A stretch of 64,000 nt of DNA from Solirubrobacter ginsenosidimutans (GTDB lineage Bacteria; Actinomycetota; Thermoleophilia; Solirubrobacterales; Solirubrobacteraceae): assembly GCF_027587205.1 (NCBI RefSeq), contig NZ_JAPDOD010000041.1, positions 14,341-78,340 on the forward strand, given 5' to 3'. The notes beneath the pieces are model-generated. The model worked only from the letters and a program-made list of their open reading frames with translations. It ran no database searches and had not been told where the DNA came from. This document shows, piece by piece, positions 49,471 to 62,333 of the stretch (positions are counted from its first letter, which is position 1; the number at the start of each line of letters is the position of its first letter). The translations under genes and the position numbers were made by a program.

Positions 49471-49484
49471 CGAACACATGTGCG
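49471..49484. promoter_or_regulatory. LexA-like box upstream of recA
   Basis: CGAACACATGTGCG matches CGAAC-N4-GTTCG with one mismatch (GTGCG). It overlaps the recA -35 region. recA under LexA control is established in Gram-positive and actinobacterial relatives. Confidence 0.6.
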
Positions 49485-49516
49485 CCTTTCGGCACACAAT
49501 TGGCACACCTCCGTGA

Positions 49517-51961
49517 CTATTCGGTGGGAAGTGTGAACCAGAAGCGCGAGCCCGCGCCCTCGGTGCTCTCAAAGCCCATCCGGCCGCCGTGCGCCAGCAC
49601 GATCTCGTGCGCCAGAGCCAGACCGAGCCCGGTCCCGCCCACCCGCGCCGCCGGCCCACGCTCGACCCGGAAGAACTTCTCGAAGACGTGCTCCTGCTCG
49701 GCCAGCGGGATCCCGAGCCCGTGGTCGGTCACCGCCACCAGCACGACACCGGCCGTGCAGGAGGACGAGATGCCCACCTCGCCCCCGTCCGGCGAGTACT
49801 TGATCGCGTTGGAGAGCAGGTTCGCCACGACCTGGGAGATGCGCCCGCGATCGCCGACCGCGATCGGCGGCGAGTCGCACGGGTCGAGCGTCAGGTGGTG
49901 CCGCACGCTCTGGCCGGCGAACGTGCGCACCTGCTCCTGCAGCAGCTCCGTGACCGAGAACGGCTCCCGGGTCAGCGGGAAGCGATCCTGCTCGATCGCC
50001 TGGACGTCGAGGAAGTCGTCGATCAGCGCGGACAGCCGCTTCGCCTCGCGGTGGACGGTCGCGATGATCTCGTCGCGGGCCTCCGGCTCCAGCCGCCGCG
50101 TCCGCAGCAGCTCCGCGTAGCCCAGCACGGACGCCAGCGGGGTCCGCAGCTCGTGCGAGACCGTCGCCATCAGGTCGGACTTCAGCTGGTCCACCTCGCG
50201 CTCGCGCGTGACGTCGCGCAGCACCACGAGCCGGCCGATCCGCGCGCCCGCGTCGTCGTCCACCGGCGCGGTGTAGCGCTCGAGCACCAGGCCGGAGATC
50301 TCCAGCTCGTCGGCGGTGGGCTCGTCGGTGTCGGCCAGCATCGCCTCCCACTTGGCGAAGTAGGTCTCCGGATCGTCGGCGGAGGCATCTCCGCGAGAGG
50401 CGCCGATGGCGGCGCCGATCGGCATCGACAGGCGCTCCGCGAGCCGCTCCATCGCCGTGTTGGCGAACACCAACTCGTGGTCGAGCCCGACCAGCGCGAT
50501 CCCCTCGCGGACGCAGTCCAGCACCGCCGCATTGACCTGCGAGAGCCAGTTGCGCTGCGCCAGCGCAGCGGACTCGGTGAGCGCGACCGCGGCCTGCGCC
50601 GCCAACCGCTGCAGGGTGTCGGCCTCCGCCGCGTCGAACGCCGCTTCGGTCACGCCGCCGAGCGCCGCCACGCCCACGTCGCGGTCGCCGATGCGCAGCG
50701 GGACGTGGACTTCCCAGCGCACGACGGTCTCGCCGGCGAGCCCGGTCCGCACGCGCAGCTCCACCCCGGTGTCGACGACGACCACCGAGCGCGTGGCGAC
50801 CGCCCGCGCGCCTGCCCCCTCTCCCCCGGCCGGCGCGAACTCCGCCAGCGGCGCCGGATCCAGCGCCAGCACGGCGGCGCGCGTCCAGCGGGAATCCTCG
50901 CGCCAGTCCTCGGTGTAGAGCACGCCGACGTCGGCGCCGGCCGCGGCGGCGAGCGTCGACAGGGCGATCTCGGCGAGGTCGCCGGCGTTGCGCGCCATCG
51001 CCAGGCGGTCGGCGAACGCGCCGTAGCGCTCCGCCCGCCCCTTCTCGGCGGCCAGGTGCGCCGCGGAGACCTCGAGCTCGTCGCGCTGCGCCCGCGCCTC
51101 GTCGTTGGCCTCGGTCAGCTCCACCTGGCGCTCCTCGAGCTCGATCGCCTGCATCTCGAGCTCGGTGTTCTGGCTCTCGAGCTCGCCGCGGCTCTGCTCG
51201 AGCGCCCGCGCCATCGCGTTGAACGCGGCGCCGAGCCGGCCGATCTCGTCCCCGCTGCGTTCCGGGACGGTCACGTCGAGCTCGCCCCGCTGGACCCGGG
51301 ACGCGGCCGCCGAGAGGCGCCCGACCGGCATCACGATCCGGCGCGCGACGTACGCCGTGGCGAGCACGAGCACCAGGACGCACAACGCGAACCCGAGGCC
51401 CGCCGTCAGCAGTGCCCGGTCGGAGGCGACGTCGGCGGTCTTGGCGCGCTCCTCCGACAGCCTCCGCTCGACGTCGCCGAAGCGCCCGATCGACGCGGCC
51501 AGCTCATCCGCGCGGGCGCTGCCGTCATGGGCCGCCGCGAACGCGCGCCCGGCCCCCACACCCGCCTCGCGCGTGCGCTCGATCACGGGATCGGCGTAGG
51601 TGTCGACGTAGGCGAGCGCCTGACGGTGGATCTCCTGCGCGCGCCGGGACTGGCCCGGATTGTCGACCGCGAGCCCCTCGAGCTCGAGCGCCGCGGCGGG
51701 CAGCGACTCGCGCACCGCGCGATAGTCGGCCAGCACCTTCGGGTTCCCGCGGATCAGGAAGCCGCGGAGCGTCGTCTGGACCGCCAGCAGCCGCTGTGCG
51801 GTCAGGTTCGCGGTCGCGATCACGACCTGCGAGTGCCGGGCACGCTCGCCGGCGCGGTGCTGGCGGTCGATGCCCACCGCCAGCCCGCCGAGCACGATCC
51901 CGATCACGACGATGATCAGCGCCGAGACGGCCAGCGTGCGAACGGTCAGGCGGCGCCTCAT
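49517..51961 (-). CDS. CHASE3-HAMP-GAF-PAS sensor histidine kinase
   Basis: An 814-aa membrane kinase. TM1 (about residues 8-30), an extracytoplasmic CHASE3-like domain (TAQRLLAVQTTLRGFLIRG region), TM2 (about 187-209), HAMP (RIVMPVGRLSAAASRV), a coiled coil, a GAF domain (about 325-480), a PAS domain (about 485-590), HisKA with phosphorylated His ~603 in ATVSHELRTPLASVLG, and HATPase (NLLSNAIKYSPDGGEVG, GTGLGLALAHEI). ATG 51961 overlaps the cheR-like stop. The response regulator two genes upstream is the likely partner. Confidence 0.9.
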   Translation of the reverse strand: MRRRLTVRTLAVSALIIVVIGIVLGGLAVGIDRQHRAGERARHSQVVIATANLTAQRLLAVQTTLRGFLIRGNPKVLADYRAVRESLPAAALELEGLAVDNPGQSRRAQEIHRQALAYVDTYADPVIERTREAGVGAGRAFAAAHDGSARADELAASIGRFGDVERRLSEERAKTADVASDRALLTAGLGFALCVLVLVLATAYVARRIVMPVGRLSAAASRVQRGELDVTVPERSGDEIGRLGAAFNAMARALEQSRGELESQNTELEMQAIELEERQVELTEANDEARAQRDELEVSAAHLAAEKGRAERYGAFADRLAMARNAGDLAEIALSTLAAAAGADVGVLYTEDWREDSRWTRAAVLALDPAPLAEFAPAGGEGAGARAVATRSVVVVDTGVELRVRTGLAGETVVRWEVHVPLRIGDRDVGVAALGGVTEAAFDAAEADTLQRLAAQAAVALTESAALAQRNWLSQVNAAVLDCVREGIALVGLDHELVFANTAMERLAERLSMPIGAAIGASRGDASADDPETYFAKWEAMLADTDEPTADELEISGLVLERYTAPVDDDAGARIGRLVVLRDVTREREVDQLKSDLMATVSHELRTPLASVLGYAELLRTRRLEPEARDEIIATVHREAKRLSALIDDFLDVQAIEQDRFPLTREPFSVTELLQEQVRTFAGQSVRHHLTLDPCDSPPIAVGDRGRISQVVANLLSNAIKYSPDGGEVGISSSCTAGVVLVAVTDHGLGIPLAEQEHVFEKFFRVERGPAARVGGTGLGLALAHEIVLAHGGRMGFESTEGAGSRFWFTLPTE

Positions 51962-52638
51962 GGCACCCGCTGGTACGCGTGGGGCCCGGCCGGGCGCAAC
52001 CCGAACGACGCGGGATCGAGCAGCCGCTCGCTCCGGCCGAGCAGGAGGATCCCGCGCATCGCCAGCGCCGCCGCGAGCGTCGAATAGAGCGCCTGGCGGG
52101 CCTCCGGGGTCAGGTAGATCGCGACGTTGCGGCACAAGACCAGCCGCCAGCGGCCGGGAGGCGGCCCGTCGGCGGCGAGATCGCGGCGCTCCCAGCGCAT
52201 CCGGGCGCGCAACTCGGCGGGATAGTCCCCGGCGCGGGCCAGCGCGAGGTTCTCCTCGAGCAGGTCGCTGCCGAGCAGCACCGTGCGGTCGAGCACGCCC
52301 AGGCGCGAGACCAGGAGCCCGAGCGTGTGCAGCTCGGCACCGTCCGAGCAGCCCGCGGACCAGATGCTGAGGCGGGTTCCACCTGCCAAGAGCCGTGGCA
52401 GGAGCACCTCCTCGAGCAGCTTGAACTGCTCCGGGTCACGGAACATCGCGCCGTGCGAGATCGCCACCGAACGCCGGAAGCGGCGACGCGCCTCGCGGTC
52501 GGAGCGCAGCGTGCGGGCGAGCGCGTCGGCCCCGCTCACCCGCTCGCGTGCACAGGCCCGCTCGACCTGCTGGTCGACGTGCTCGCGCCGGAAGCTCGCC
52601 AGCGGCAGGCCCGAGACCCGCACGAGCTCAGAGTGCAT
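51958..52638 (-). CDS. CheR-like methyltransferase with a degenerate SAM motif
   Basis: A 226-aa CheR-type protein. An N-terminal helical domain precedes LSIWSAGCSDGAELHTLGLL (about residues 90-109), where chemotaxis CheR normally has AGCSxGEEPYS; the acidic pair is replaced. The motif VLCRNVAIYLTPEARQ is retained, as is ILLLGRSERL. No chemoreceptor is in the window. It lies between a single-domain response regulator and the histidine kinase, with overlaps of 11 and 4 nt. It may be an adaptor or an altered methyltransferase; ordinary chemotaxis function is doubtful. Confidence 0.75.
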   Translation of the reverse strand: MHSELVRVSGLPLASFRREHVDQQVERACARERVSGADALARTLRSDREARRRFRRSVAISHGAMFRDPEQFKLLEEVLLPRLLAGGTRLSIWSAGCSDGAELHTLGLLVSRLGVLDRTVLLGSDLLEENLALARAGDYPAELRARMRWERRDLAADGPPPGRWRLVLCRNVAIYLTPEARQALYSTLAAALAMRGILLLGRSERLLDPASFGLRPAGPHAYQRVP

Positions 52639-53011
52639 ACCTGACGGTGTCGAGCAGCGCGTCCGGGGAGAAGGGCTTGCCGACGTAGTGGTCGACCCCC
52701 GCGGCGAATGCCGCTTCGCGGTCCTCGGGCAGGACGCGGGCCGTGACCATCACGATCGTCGCGCCGGCCGTCGCGGGGTCGGCGCGCAGCGCACGGCAGA
52801 GGTCGAGGCCGCTGAGGCCGGGCATCATCCAATCGACCAGTACGAGGTCCGGCGGCGTCGCCCGCGCGGTCGCCAGCGCGGTGTTGCCGTCCGGCACCTC
52901 GTCGATGTCCAGGCCACCGACGTCGATCGTCAGCCGCATCAGCGCGCGCAGGCTGTCGTCGTCCTCAGCGATGAGTACGCGGGTACGACGGGGCCTGACA
53001 CTCGCATCCAC
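52628..53011 (-). CDS. Single-domain response regulator
   Basis: A 127-aa receiver domain: acidic pocket VLIAEDDDSLR (residues 12-22), phosphoacceptor Asp60 in LVLVDWMMPG, Thr/Lys switch IVMVTARVL and Lys112 in YVGKPFSPDA. No output domain, so it acts by protein contact. GTG 53011 is the best in-frame start; the upstream frame lacks family similarity. It is the first gene of an RR-CheR-HK operon. The kinase encoded two genes downstream is the probable phosphodonor. Confidence 0.85.
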   Translation of the reverse strand: MDASVRPRRTRVLIAEDDDSLRALMRLTIDVGGLDIDEVPDGNTALATARATPPDLVLVDWMMPGLSGLDLCRALRADPATAGATIVMVTARVLPEDREAAFAAGVDHYVGKPFSPDALLDTVRYAL

Positions 53012-53070
53012 GGCGGGCGAGACCGTAGCGCCTGCTCTCGCGCCGGCGTTTACAACCACAATCCGGTCTG

Positions 53071-54927
53071 TCAGCGTGCCAACTTCAGCCCCTGCGACGC
53101 CTTCGCCGCCGCGATATTCGGAGCGCCGAGCCGCAGCGAGATCTTCCGCCCGCCGAGCGTTCCGGACAGGCGTCCGCCGGAGCGCAGCGTGACTTCGCCG
53201 CTCGCCGCTTTGGAGCCTGAAACGCGCAGGGTGATCCGCGCGTTTCCGCTTCCGCTCACGGTCACACCGGTGACAGCCTCGTAGTGGCGCAGGACGAGCT
53301 TGTTGCCGTCGATCGCCCAGGAGCCGCCTCGCAAACCCCCGCCCGAGGTCGCCAGAGCGGCCGGGGAGACCACGAGCCGGAGGTCGTCCAGCGTGGCGCC
53401 CAGCGCGCTGACGGTCCGGCCGATCTTGCGCGGCAGCCGGCCCGAGACCCGCAGTGAATCGAACGACTTCGGCGCGCCCAGCACGGCCGGGATGCCGGTC
53501 GGGATGCGCTTGCACGGCGACTTCGGGAGCGATTTGCCGGCGATGAAGCGGTCGATCGCCTCCCGTGAGCACGTGCGCGGGTCGCTGACCGTCGAATGCC
53601 CGGTGCCCGGGACGACGATCCGGACGGAGCCGGGGATCCGGGCCGCCACGCGGGCGGAGACCTCCGGCGGCGTGCGCAGATCCTCGCCGCCCTGGAGGAT
53701 CAGCGTCGGCACGGTCGGATATGGCAGCGGCGCCGCCGCCGAGGGCGGGCGCGGGACGTCGGGCCAGCGCAGGCACAGGTCGATCTCGTCCTCGACGACG
53801 ATCGGCGGGTCAAACGGCGCGAAGGTGTCCGCGGGCAGCGCGGAGATCCGTTGCTGCACGACGCCGGGGCGCGCGTCGATCGGCGTCCCGGGGTCCCAGG
53901 GCATCGGCTCGGTCTCGCACACGGTCGCGTAGCGAGCCGTCGAGAAGTCCCGCGGCGAGCCGAGGACGTCGAGCGCGCTCGAGTCGCGGATCATCCGGGC
54001 CAGCAGAGCCCCGTCGCCCTCCAGCGCCGAGTGGACCGCGATCGGCAGCATCGCCCGCAGCGGCGGGATGTAGTCGGTGACCAGCATCAGGTCGAAGAGG
54101 TCGAGCGCGGTGATCGTGACCTTGTGCGAGCGGCCGTGGTCGTCGAAGGCGTGCTGGACCATCGGCGTGGCGCGCAGCTGCGCGACGAGCTGGCCGAGGT
54201 CGCCCGCGGGGTTGGTGCTGATCCCGGCGCAGTGGCCCGGGCAGAGCGAGCGCAGCGTCGGCGCCATGGCGCGGAAGGTCGACGTGAAGTAGGGGTCGGG
54301 ATCGTCGGGATCGACGACCGAGTCCAGGATCAGCCGCTCGACGTGCTGCGGGTACGTGCGCGCGTACTGGATCGCCAGCTCGGTGCCGTAGGAGATCCCG
54401 AACAGGGTGACCTTGTCCACGCCCAGCTGCGCGCGGATCGCCTCCATGTCCTCGACGGAGTCCGCGGTCGTGTAGTGCTTGCGCGCGACGCCGAGCCGGT
54501 TGGCGCAGTCCTCCCCCGCCGACGTGCTGCGCAGGTGCGGGTCCTTCTCGAGCTTCGGGCAGCGCAGCAGGCCCGAGCGCCCGGTGCCGCGCTGGTCGTA
54601 GCCGATCAGCCGGAAGTGGCTCTGGAGCTCGGGCAGCGAGCTGACGACGCTCAGCATCTCGCTCAGGCCGGCGCCCCCGGGGCCGCCGGACAGGTACATC
54701 AGCGTCGGACCGGTCGACTTGCCGGCGCGGCCGACGCGGAGGTCGACCGTGCCGGGATCGACGCCCGCGCGATCGAGCGGGACGGTGACGCTCGCGCAGC
54801 GCGCGTCGCGGAAGTCGACGCACGACCCCCAGTTCAGCGCGGCGCTGGCGATGTTCGGGAGAGCGAGGAGCGCGGTCAGCGCGAGCAGCGCGGGGAGAAC
54901 GGCCTTCCGGGCCGTGGAGGCGACCAT
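53071..54927 (-). CDS. Secreted alpha/beta hydrolase (TAP-like protease family) with a beta-rich tail
   Basis: A 618-aa secreted hydrolase. Signal segment PALLALTALLALPNIASA (residues ~12-29), then the alpha/beta fold: LMYLSGGPGGAGLSE (oxyanion region), IGYDQRGTGRSG, nucleophile Ser in LFGISYGTELA, and a C-terminal TAP-like domain with ILQGGEDLRTP and GTGHSTVSD supplying the Asp/His. This is the tripeptidyl aminopeptidase-like family. Residues ~485-618 are an extra Gly/Ser/Thr-rich region not typical of it. ATG 54927 follows TACGCT by 9 nt. Confidence 0.88.
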   Translation of the reverse strand: MVASTARKAVLPALLALTALLALPNIASAALNWGSCVDFRDARCASVTVPLDRAGVDPGTVDLRVGRAGKSTGPTLMYLSGGPGGAGLSEMLSVVSSLPELQSHFRLIGYDQRGTGRSGLLRCPKLEKDPHLRSTSAGEDCANRLGVARKHYTTADSVEDMEAIRAQLGVDKVTLFGISYGTELAIQYARTYPQHVERLILDSVVDPDDPDPYFTSTFRAMAPTLRSLCPGHCAGISTNPAGDLGQLVAQLRATPMVQHAFDDHGRSHKVTITALDLFDLMLVTDYIPPLRAMLPIAVHSALEGDGALLARMIRDSSALDVLGSPRDFSTARYATVCETEPMPWDPGTPIDARPGVVQQRISALPADTFAPFDPPIVVEDEIDLCLRWPDVPRPPSAAAPLPYPTVPTLILQGGEDLRTPPEVSARVAARIPGSVRIVVPGTGHSTVSDPRTCSREAIDRFIAGKSLPKSPCKRIPTGIPAVLGAPKSFDSLRVSGRLPRKIGRTVSALGATLDDLRLVVSPAALATSGGGLRGGSWAIDGNKLVLRHYEAVTGVTVSGSGNARITLRVSGSKAASGEVTLRSGGRLSGTLGGRKISLRLGAPNIAAAKASQGLKLAR

Positions 54928-54936
54928 AGGCGGCGG

Positions 54937-54942
54937 AGCGTA
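54937..54942 (-). promoter_or_regulatory. Predicted -10 element of the alpha/beta hydrolase gene
   Basis: Minus-strand TACGCT lies 9 nt before ATG 54927 in the 22-nt gap after thpR, implying its own promoter and a start site one to two nt from the start codon. Confidence 0.4.
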
Positions 54943-54949
54943 GCGGCCG

Positions 54950-55500
54950 TCATGAGCGCAATGCGGCAGCGACGAGCGGCTCGTAACGCGCTCCGCCGGG
55001 ACCCAGCCGGGACGAGTACAGGATGACCGCCGTGGCGCTGAATTCGAGTGGATCGAGCTGCAGATCGGCGGTGCGTGGCGGGCGCGTCCGCGGCCGCAGG
55101 CGGGCGACCGTGACGTGCGGGCGAAACGGACGCGACTCGGGCGTGTAGACGCCGGCCTCGGCCAGCGCGGCCGCGACGCGTTCCTGCAGCGCCGCGAGCG
55201 CTCCCGTCGGGTCGGTGAGCGTCACCGTGAGGACACGGGCGTGGCGCGGCGGCAGCAGCAGGACCTCGCCGAGCGTCAGGCGGGGCGCGTGGTGCTCCGC
55301 GGCGACGATCGGGGCGATGGCGTCGACGTCCTCAGGCGGGCGGGAACCGAGAAACGCGAGCGTGACGTGCAGCGAGTCGGGGCTGACCGCGCGCCAGACC
55401 GCGGGATCGGCGGCGGCGCCGGTCGCGGCGAGGGCGTCGCGGACGTCGCCAGGAAGGTCGAGTGCGACGAACAGGCGGAGCGGCCGCGCTTCGGCGCCGG

Positions 55501-55504
<4 letters not shown>
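54950..55504 (-). CDS. thpR: RNA 2',3'-cyclic phosphodiesterase (ThpR, 2H family)
   Basis: A 184-aa 2H phosphoesterase. The two catalytic HxTx motifs are DSLHVTLAFLG (about residues 43-53) and FRPHVTVARLR (about 128-138). It opens tRNA-splicing-type or other 2',3'-cyclic phosphates to 2'-phosphate. ATG 55504 overlaps the cinA stop (ATGA), so it is coupled to cinA. In many genomes ThpR (LigT-like) genes lie beside cinA and recA, as here. Confidence 0.93.
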
Positions 55505-56744
<1,240 letters not shown>

Positions 56745-56748
<4 letters not shown>

Positions 56749-57542
56749 GTCGCGCAGAGTTTGATGCGTGCGGCCTCCGAGAGTCGTGTGGGCTTCTTGC
56801 CCGGCCGCACCTCGTAGCCGATCGGCTTGCCCAGATCGGCCGCCTTGTAGCTCTTCGCGCCCACGCGCATGCGGATGTCCCCGTTGCCGAAGTTCATCCG
56901 GAAGCGCTGGGAACGCAGCGTCTTGGTGCTCTTGCCGGGCTCGAGGTAGTCGCCGTTGACGACCGCCTTGCCGGTGGCGTCGACGACGCACACATATACC
57001 CGCGTGGCACCCGCGGTCAGTCGCAGCGCCGCCCGGGCGGGCACCGCTTTCTTCTTCTTCTTGGCCTTCGAGGACTTCGCGGGCGTCGCCGTGGCCGTCG
57101 CCGTCGCCGTGGCGGTCGCGCTGGCCTTCGGCGTCTCGTTGTCGGACGAATCGCCCCAGACGACTCCGAGCAGGTAGAGCGCGGCGCCGAGGACCACGAT
57201 GCCCAGCAGCACGACGAGGAACGGGCCGGCGGAGCGACGCGGGCGCTGCCGGCGGCGGCGCTGGCCGCTCATCCCGGGCCCGAACGGCGTGAGGTCCTGC
57301 GTCGAGGGCCGCTCGAAGCGCTGGCGGTACTCCTCGACCAGCAGCCGTGGATCGAGTTCCAGGTACTCCGCGTACGTGCGCAGGAACGTCTTGACGAAGG
57401 TGGGGCCCGGCAACAGGTCCCACTCCTCGTTCTCCAGTGCGCGCAGGTATTTGGCCCGGATCTTCGTCGCCGCTTCGACCTCGGTCATGTCGATGCGGCG
57501 GCGCATCCGGGCTTCCCGCAGCGTTTCCCCGATTTCCGCCAT
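56745..57542 (-). CDS. RodZ-like helix-turn-helix membrane protein
   Basis: A 265-aa protein with an N-terminal HTH_25 domain (GETLREARMRRRIDMTEVEA, residues ~5-24, and TKIRAKYLRALENEEWD), a TM helix (PFLVVLLGIVVLGAALYLLG, about 107-126), a Thr/Ala repeat linker and Lys block, and a DUF4115-like periplasmic domain with RVYVCVVDATGKAV. RodZ anchors the MreB cytoskeleton. No mreB is in the window; in Bacillus the homologue YmfM lies beside pgsA, cinA and recA, so the context agrees. The Ala-Thr linker is encoded by a run of near-identical codons. Confidence 0.9.
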
Positions 57543-57551
57543 TGGGCTCCG

Positions 57552-57557
57552 AGGCTA
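57552..57557 (-). promoter_or_regulatory. Predicted -10 element of the rodZ-like gene
   Basis: Minus-strand TAGCCT lies 9 nt before ATG 57542, in the 23-nt gap after ftsK, so rodZ-cinA-thpR may have their own promoter. Confidence 0.4.
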
Positions 57558-57565
57558 CAAACGTT

Positions 57566-60085
<2,520 letters not shown>

Positions 60086-60179
60086 CTGGCCCGGCCCCCT
60101 TCGACACGGGACCCTCGACCCCTGCAACGGAGTTGGCTCCGCTCAGGACTGCCTAAACGGCGCCTGAAGGTCGTGTCGA

Positions 60180-60899
60180 ATGTCCGCAAGTGCACGTAAC
60201 ATCTTGGTAGTGGAAGCTGCCAGCCGTCCCGTCCGTGTGCTCGTCGTCGAAGATGACGAGGAAATCGCGCAGGTCCTCCAGCGTTCGCTACGCCTCGAGG
60301 GCTACGAAGTGAAACTCGCCGGCGACGGCGTCCGTGGCCTCGATGAGGCGCACGCCTTCCTGCCGGACATCATCGTGCTGGACCTGGGCCTGCCACGACT
60401 GGACGGGATCGACGTCGCCCGCCGTCTGCGCGACGACGGCGACGAGACGCCGATCCTGATGCTGACCGCCCGCGACGCGCTGGAGTCACGCGTGGAGGGG
60501 CTGGACGTCGGCGCCGACGACTACCTCGTCAAGCCGTTCGAACGGCAGGAGCTGCTGGCCCGCATGCGCGCGCTGCTCCGGCGCCGCCCGCCGCGCGGCA
60601 TGGCTCCGCTGCGCGTCGGCGATCTCACGCTGAACCCCGACACCCACGAGGTGGCGCGCGATTCCCGCCAGATCGATCTCACGCAGCGCGAGTTCGAGCT
60701 GCTCGAGTACCTCATGCGCAACGAGCGCCTCGTCATCTCGCGGCAGAAGCTGCTCGACGAGGTCTGGGGCTATGACCCGTTTTCGATCACGAACACCATC
60801 GAGGTGTTCGTGTCCAACCTCAGAAGGAAGCTAGAAGCCGGTGGCGAGCCTCGTCTCCTCCACACGGTCCGCGGCGCGGGCTACGTACTCCGCGTATAA
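60180..60899 (+). CDS. OmpR-family response regulator
   Basis: A 239-aa OmpR/PhoB-type regulator (MprA/TcrA-like). Receiver: EDDEE (residues 24-28), Asp68 in IIVLDLGLPRLDG, Thr and Lys118 in DDYLVKPFERQ. The C-terminal winged helix (about 140-239) includes LTQREFELLEYLMRNERLVI and TIEVFVSNLRRKLEAGGEP. It binds DNA when phosphorylated by the overlapping kinase gene. ATG 60180 is chosen (AAGG 10 nt upstream); GTG 60210 is an alternative start. The kinase gene overlaps its end by 59 nt. Confidence 0.92.
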   Translation: MSASARNILVVEAASRPVRVLVVEDDEEIAQVLQRSLRLEGYEVKLAGDGVRGLDEAHAFLPDIIVLDLGLPRLDGIDVARRLRDDGDETPILMLTARDALESRVEGLDVGADDYLVKPFERQELLARMRALLRRRPPRGMAPLRVGDLTLNPDTHEVARDSRQIDLTQREFELLEYLMRNERLVISRQKLLDEVWGYDPFSITNTIEVFVSNLRRKLEAGGEPRLLHTVRGAGYVLRV

Positions 60900-62298
60900 G
60901 CGCCAGCCGATCCGCTGGCGCCTCGCCGGAGGCTCCGCCGCGCTCACGCTGGTGATCCTGCTCGGGTTCGCCGTGATCGTCGGCACGCTCACGACACGCG
61001 CGATCTATAAGGACTTCAACCGCCAGGTCTCCTCGGCGGCCGATCGGCTGCAGGCGCAGCAGTACTACGAGTACTACCAGAACGATCGCAAGGGTCACCC
61101 GCAGTACCGCTTCCCGATCGACCTCGACGCGTTCGCGGCCTCGACCAACGCCGCGATCCGCGTCGTCACCGGCACGGGCCGGTACTTCGCGAGCTCCAAG
61201 GGCGCGCCGAACTTCGGCCGGCCGATCAGCGAGAGCGAGGAGATCCACGGCTGGAAGGTGGAGACGCGCGAGATCCAGATCTACGCGCCCTCCAACCCCG
61301 AGTACGACTTCCGCATCTTCGCGCAGTACGGCCGGCGGATCTCCGATGTGCGCGCCACGGCCAACCGCGTGAAGCTGTTCCTCGGCCTCGGCGTGCTCGG
61401 CGGAACGGCGCTGGCGCTGCTCGCCGGCCTGGCCACCGCCCGCCGGGCGATGGAGCCGATCGCCGAGCTCACCGACGCCGCACGGGAGATCGCGCGCACG
61501 CGCGATCCCGCCGGCGTCATCCCCCGCCCCCAGGCCGACGACGAGGTCGCAGAGCTCTCGCTGACGCTGGAGTCGATGCTGCACGCGCTCGACGACGCGC
61601 GCACGGAGACCGAGGCGGCGCTGGTGCGCCAGCGCGAGTTCGTCGCCGACGCCTCGCACGAGCTGCGCACCCCGCTGACGTCCGTGCTGGCGAACCTCGA
61701 GCTGCTCGAGGAGACGCTGACCGGCGAGCACCGCGAGGCCGCGGCCTCCGCCCTGCGGTCGAGCCGGCGCATGCGCCGCCTGGTCGCCGACCTCCTGCTG
61801 CTCGCCCGCGCCGACGCCGGCCGCGAGCCGCCCAAGCGCTCGGTGGACCTCTCGAGCGTCGTCACCGACGCGGCGTCCGAGCTCGAGCCCGTGGCCGGCG
61901 ACCATGAGATCTCGATCTCCGCTCCGCACGGCCTCGAGATCGAAGGCGTGCAGGACGAGCTGCACCGGCTCGTGCTGAACCTGATGGAGAACGCGCTGCG
62001 CCACACGGACCCCGGGACGGCGGTCGAGGCGAGCGTCGAGCGCTCCAACGGGCACATCGTGCTCGCCGTCGAGGACGACGGCCCCGGCATCCCGCCCGAG
62101 TTGCGCGACAAGGTCTTCGAGCGGTTCTTCCGCGCCCATGGGGATCGTTCCGGTTCGTCGGGTCTCGGCCTCGCGATCGTGCGCGCCGTGGCGGAGAGCC
62201 ATCAGGGCACCGTCAAGCTCGAGCCTCCCCTGGATGGGCGAGGCGCGCGGTTCGTCGTGCGCTTCCCCGTGAAGAAACCGTCAGAGTCCAAGGCATAA
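60841..62298 (+). CDS. HAMP-domain sensor histidine kinase
   Basis: A 485-aa kinase: TM1 (GSAALTLVILLGFAVIVGTL, about residues 31-50), an extracytoplasmic sensor (about 55-175), TM2 (about 177-199), HAMP (AMEPIAELTDAAREIARTRD), HisKA with His ~273 in DASHELRTPLTSVLAN, and HATPase (NLMENALRHTDPGTAV, DDGPGIPPEL, GSSGLGLAIVRAV). It phosphorylates the OmpR-type regulator encoded just upstream. GTG 60841 is the only start giving a complete TM1. The extracytoplasmic ligand is unknown. Confidence 0.92.
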   Translation: MASLVSSTRSAARATYSAYKRQPIRWRLAGGSAALTLVILLGFAVIVGTLTTRAIYKDFNRQVSSAADRLQAQQYYEYYQNDRKGHPQYRFPIDLDAFAASTNAAIRVVTGTGRYFASSKGAPNFGRPISESEEIHGWKVETREIQIYAPSNPEYDFRIFAQYGRRISDVRATANRVKLFLGLGVLGGTALALLAGLATARRAMEPIAELTDAAREIARTRDPAGVIPRPQADDEVAELSLTLESMLHALDDARTETEAALVRQREFVADASHELRTPLTSVLANLELLEETLTGEHREAAASALRSSRRMRRLVADLLLLARADAGREPPKRSVDLSSVVTDAASELEPVAGDHEISISAPHGLEIEGVQDELHRLVLNLMENALRHTDPGTAVEASVERSNGHIVLAVEDDGPGIPPELRDKVFERFFRAHGDRSGSSGLGLAIVRAVAESHQGTVKLEPPLDGRGARFVVRFPVKKPSESKA

Positions 62299-62333
62299 GT
62301 CCTCAAGCGTTCGGCGCAGCGGCCGATGCTGGG

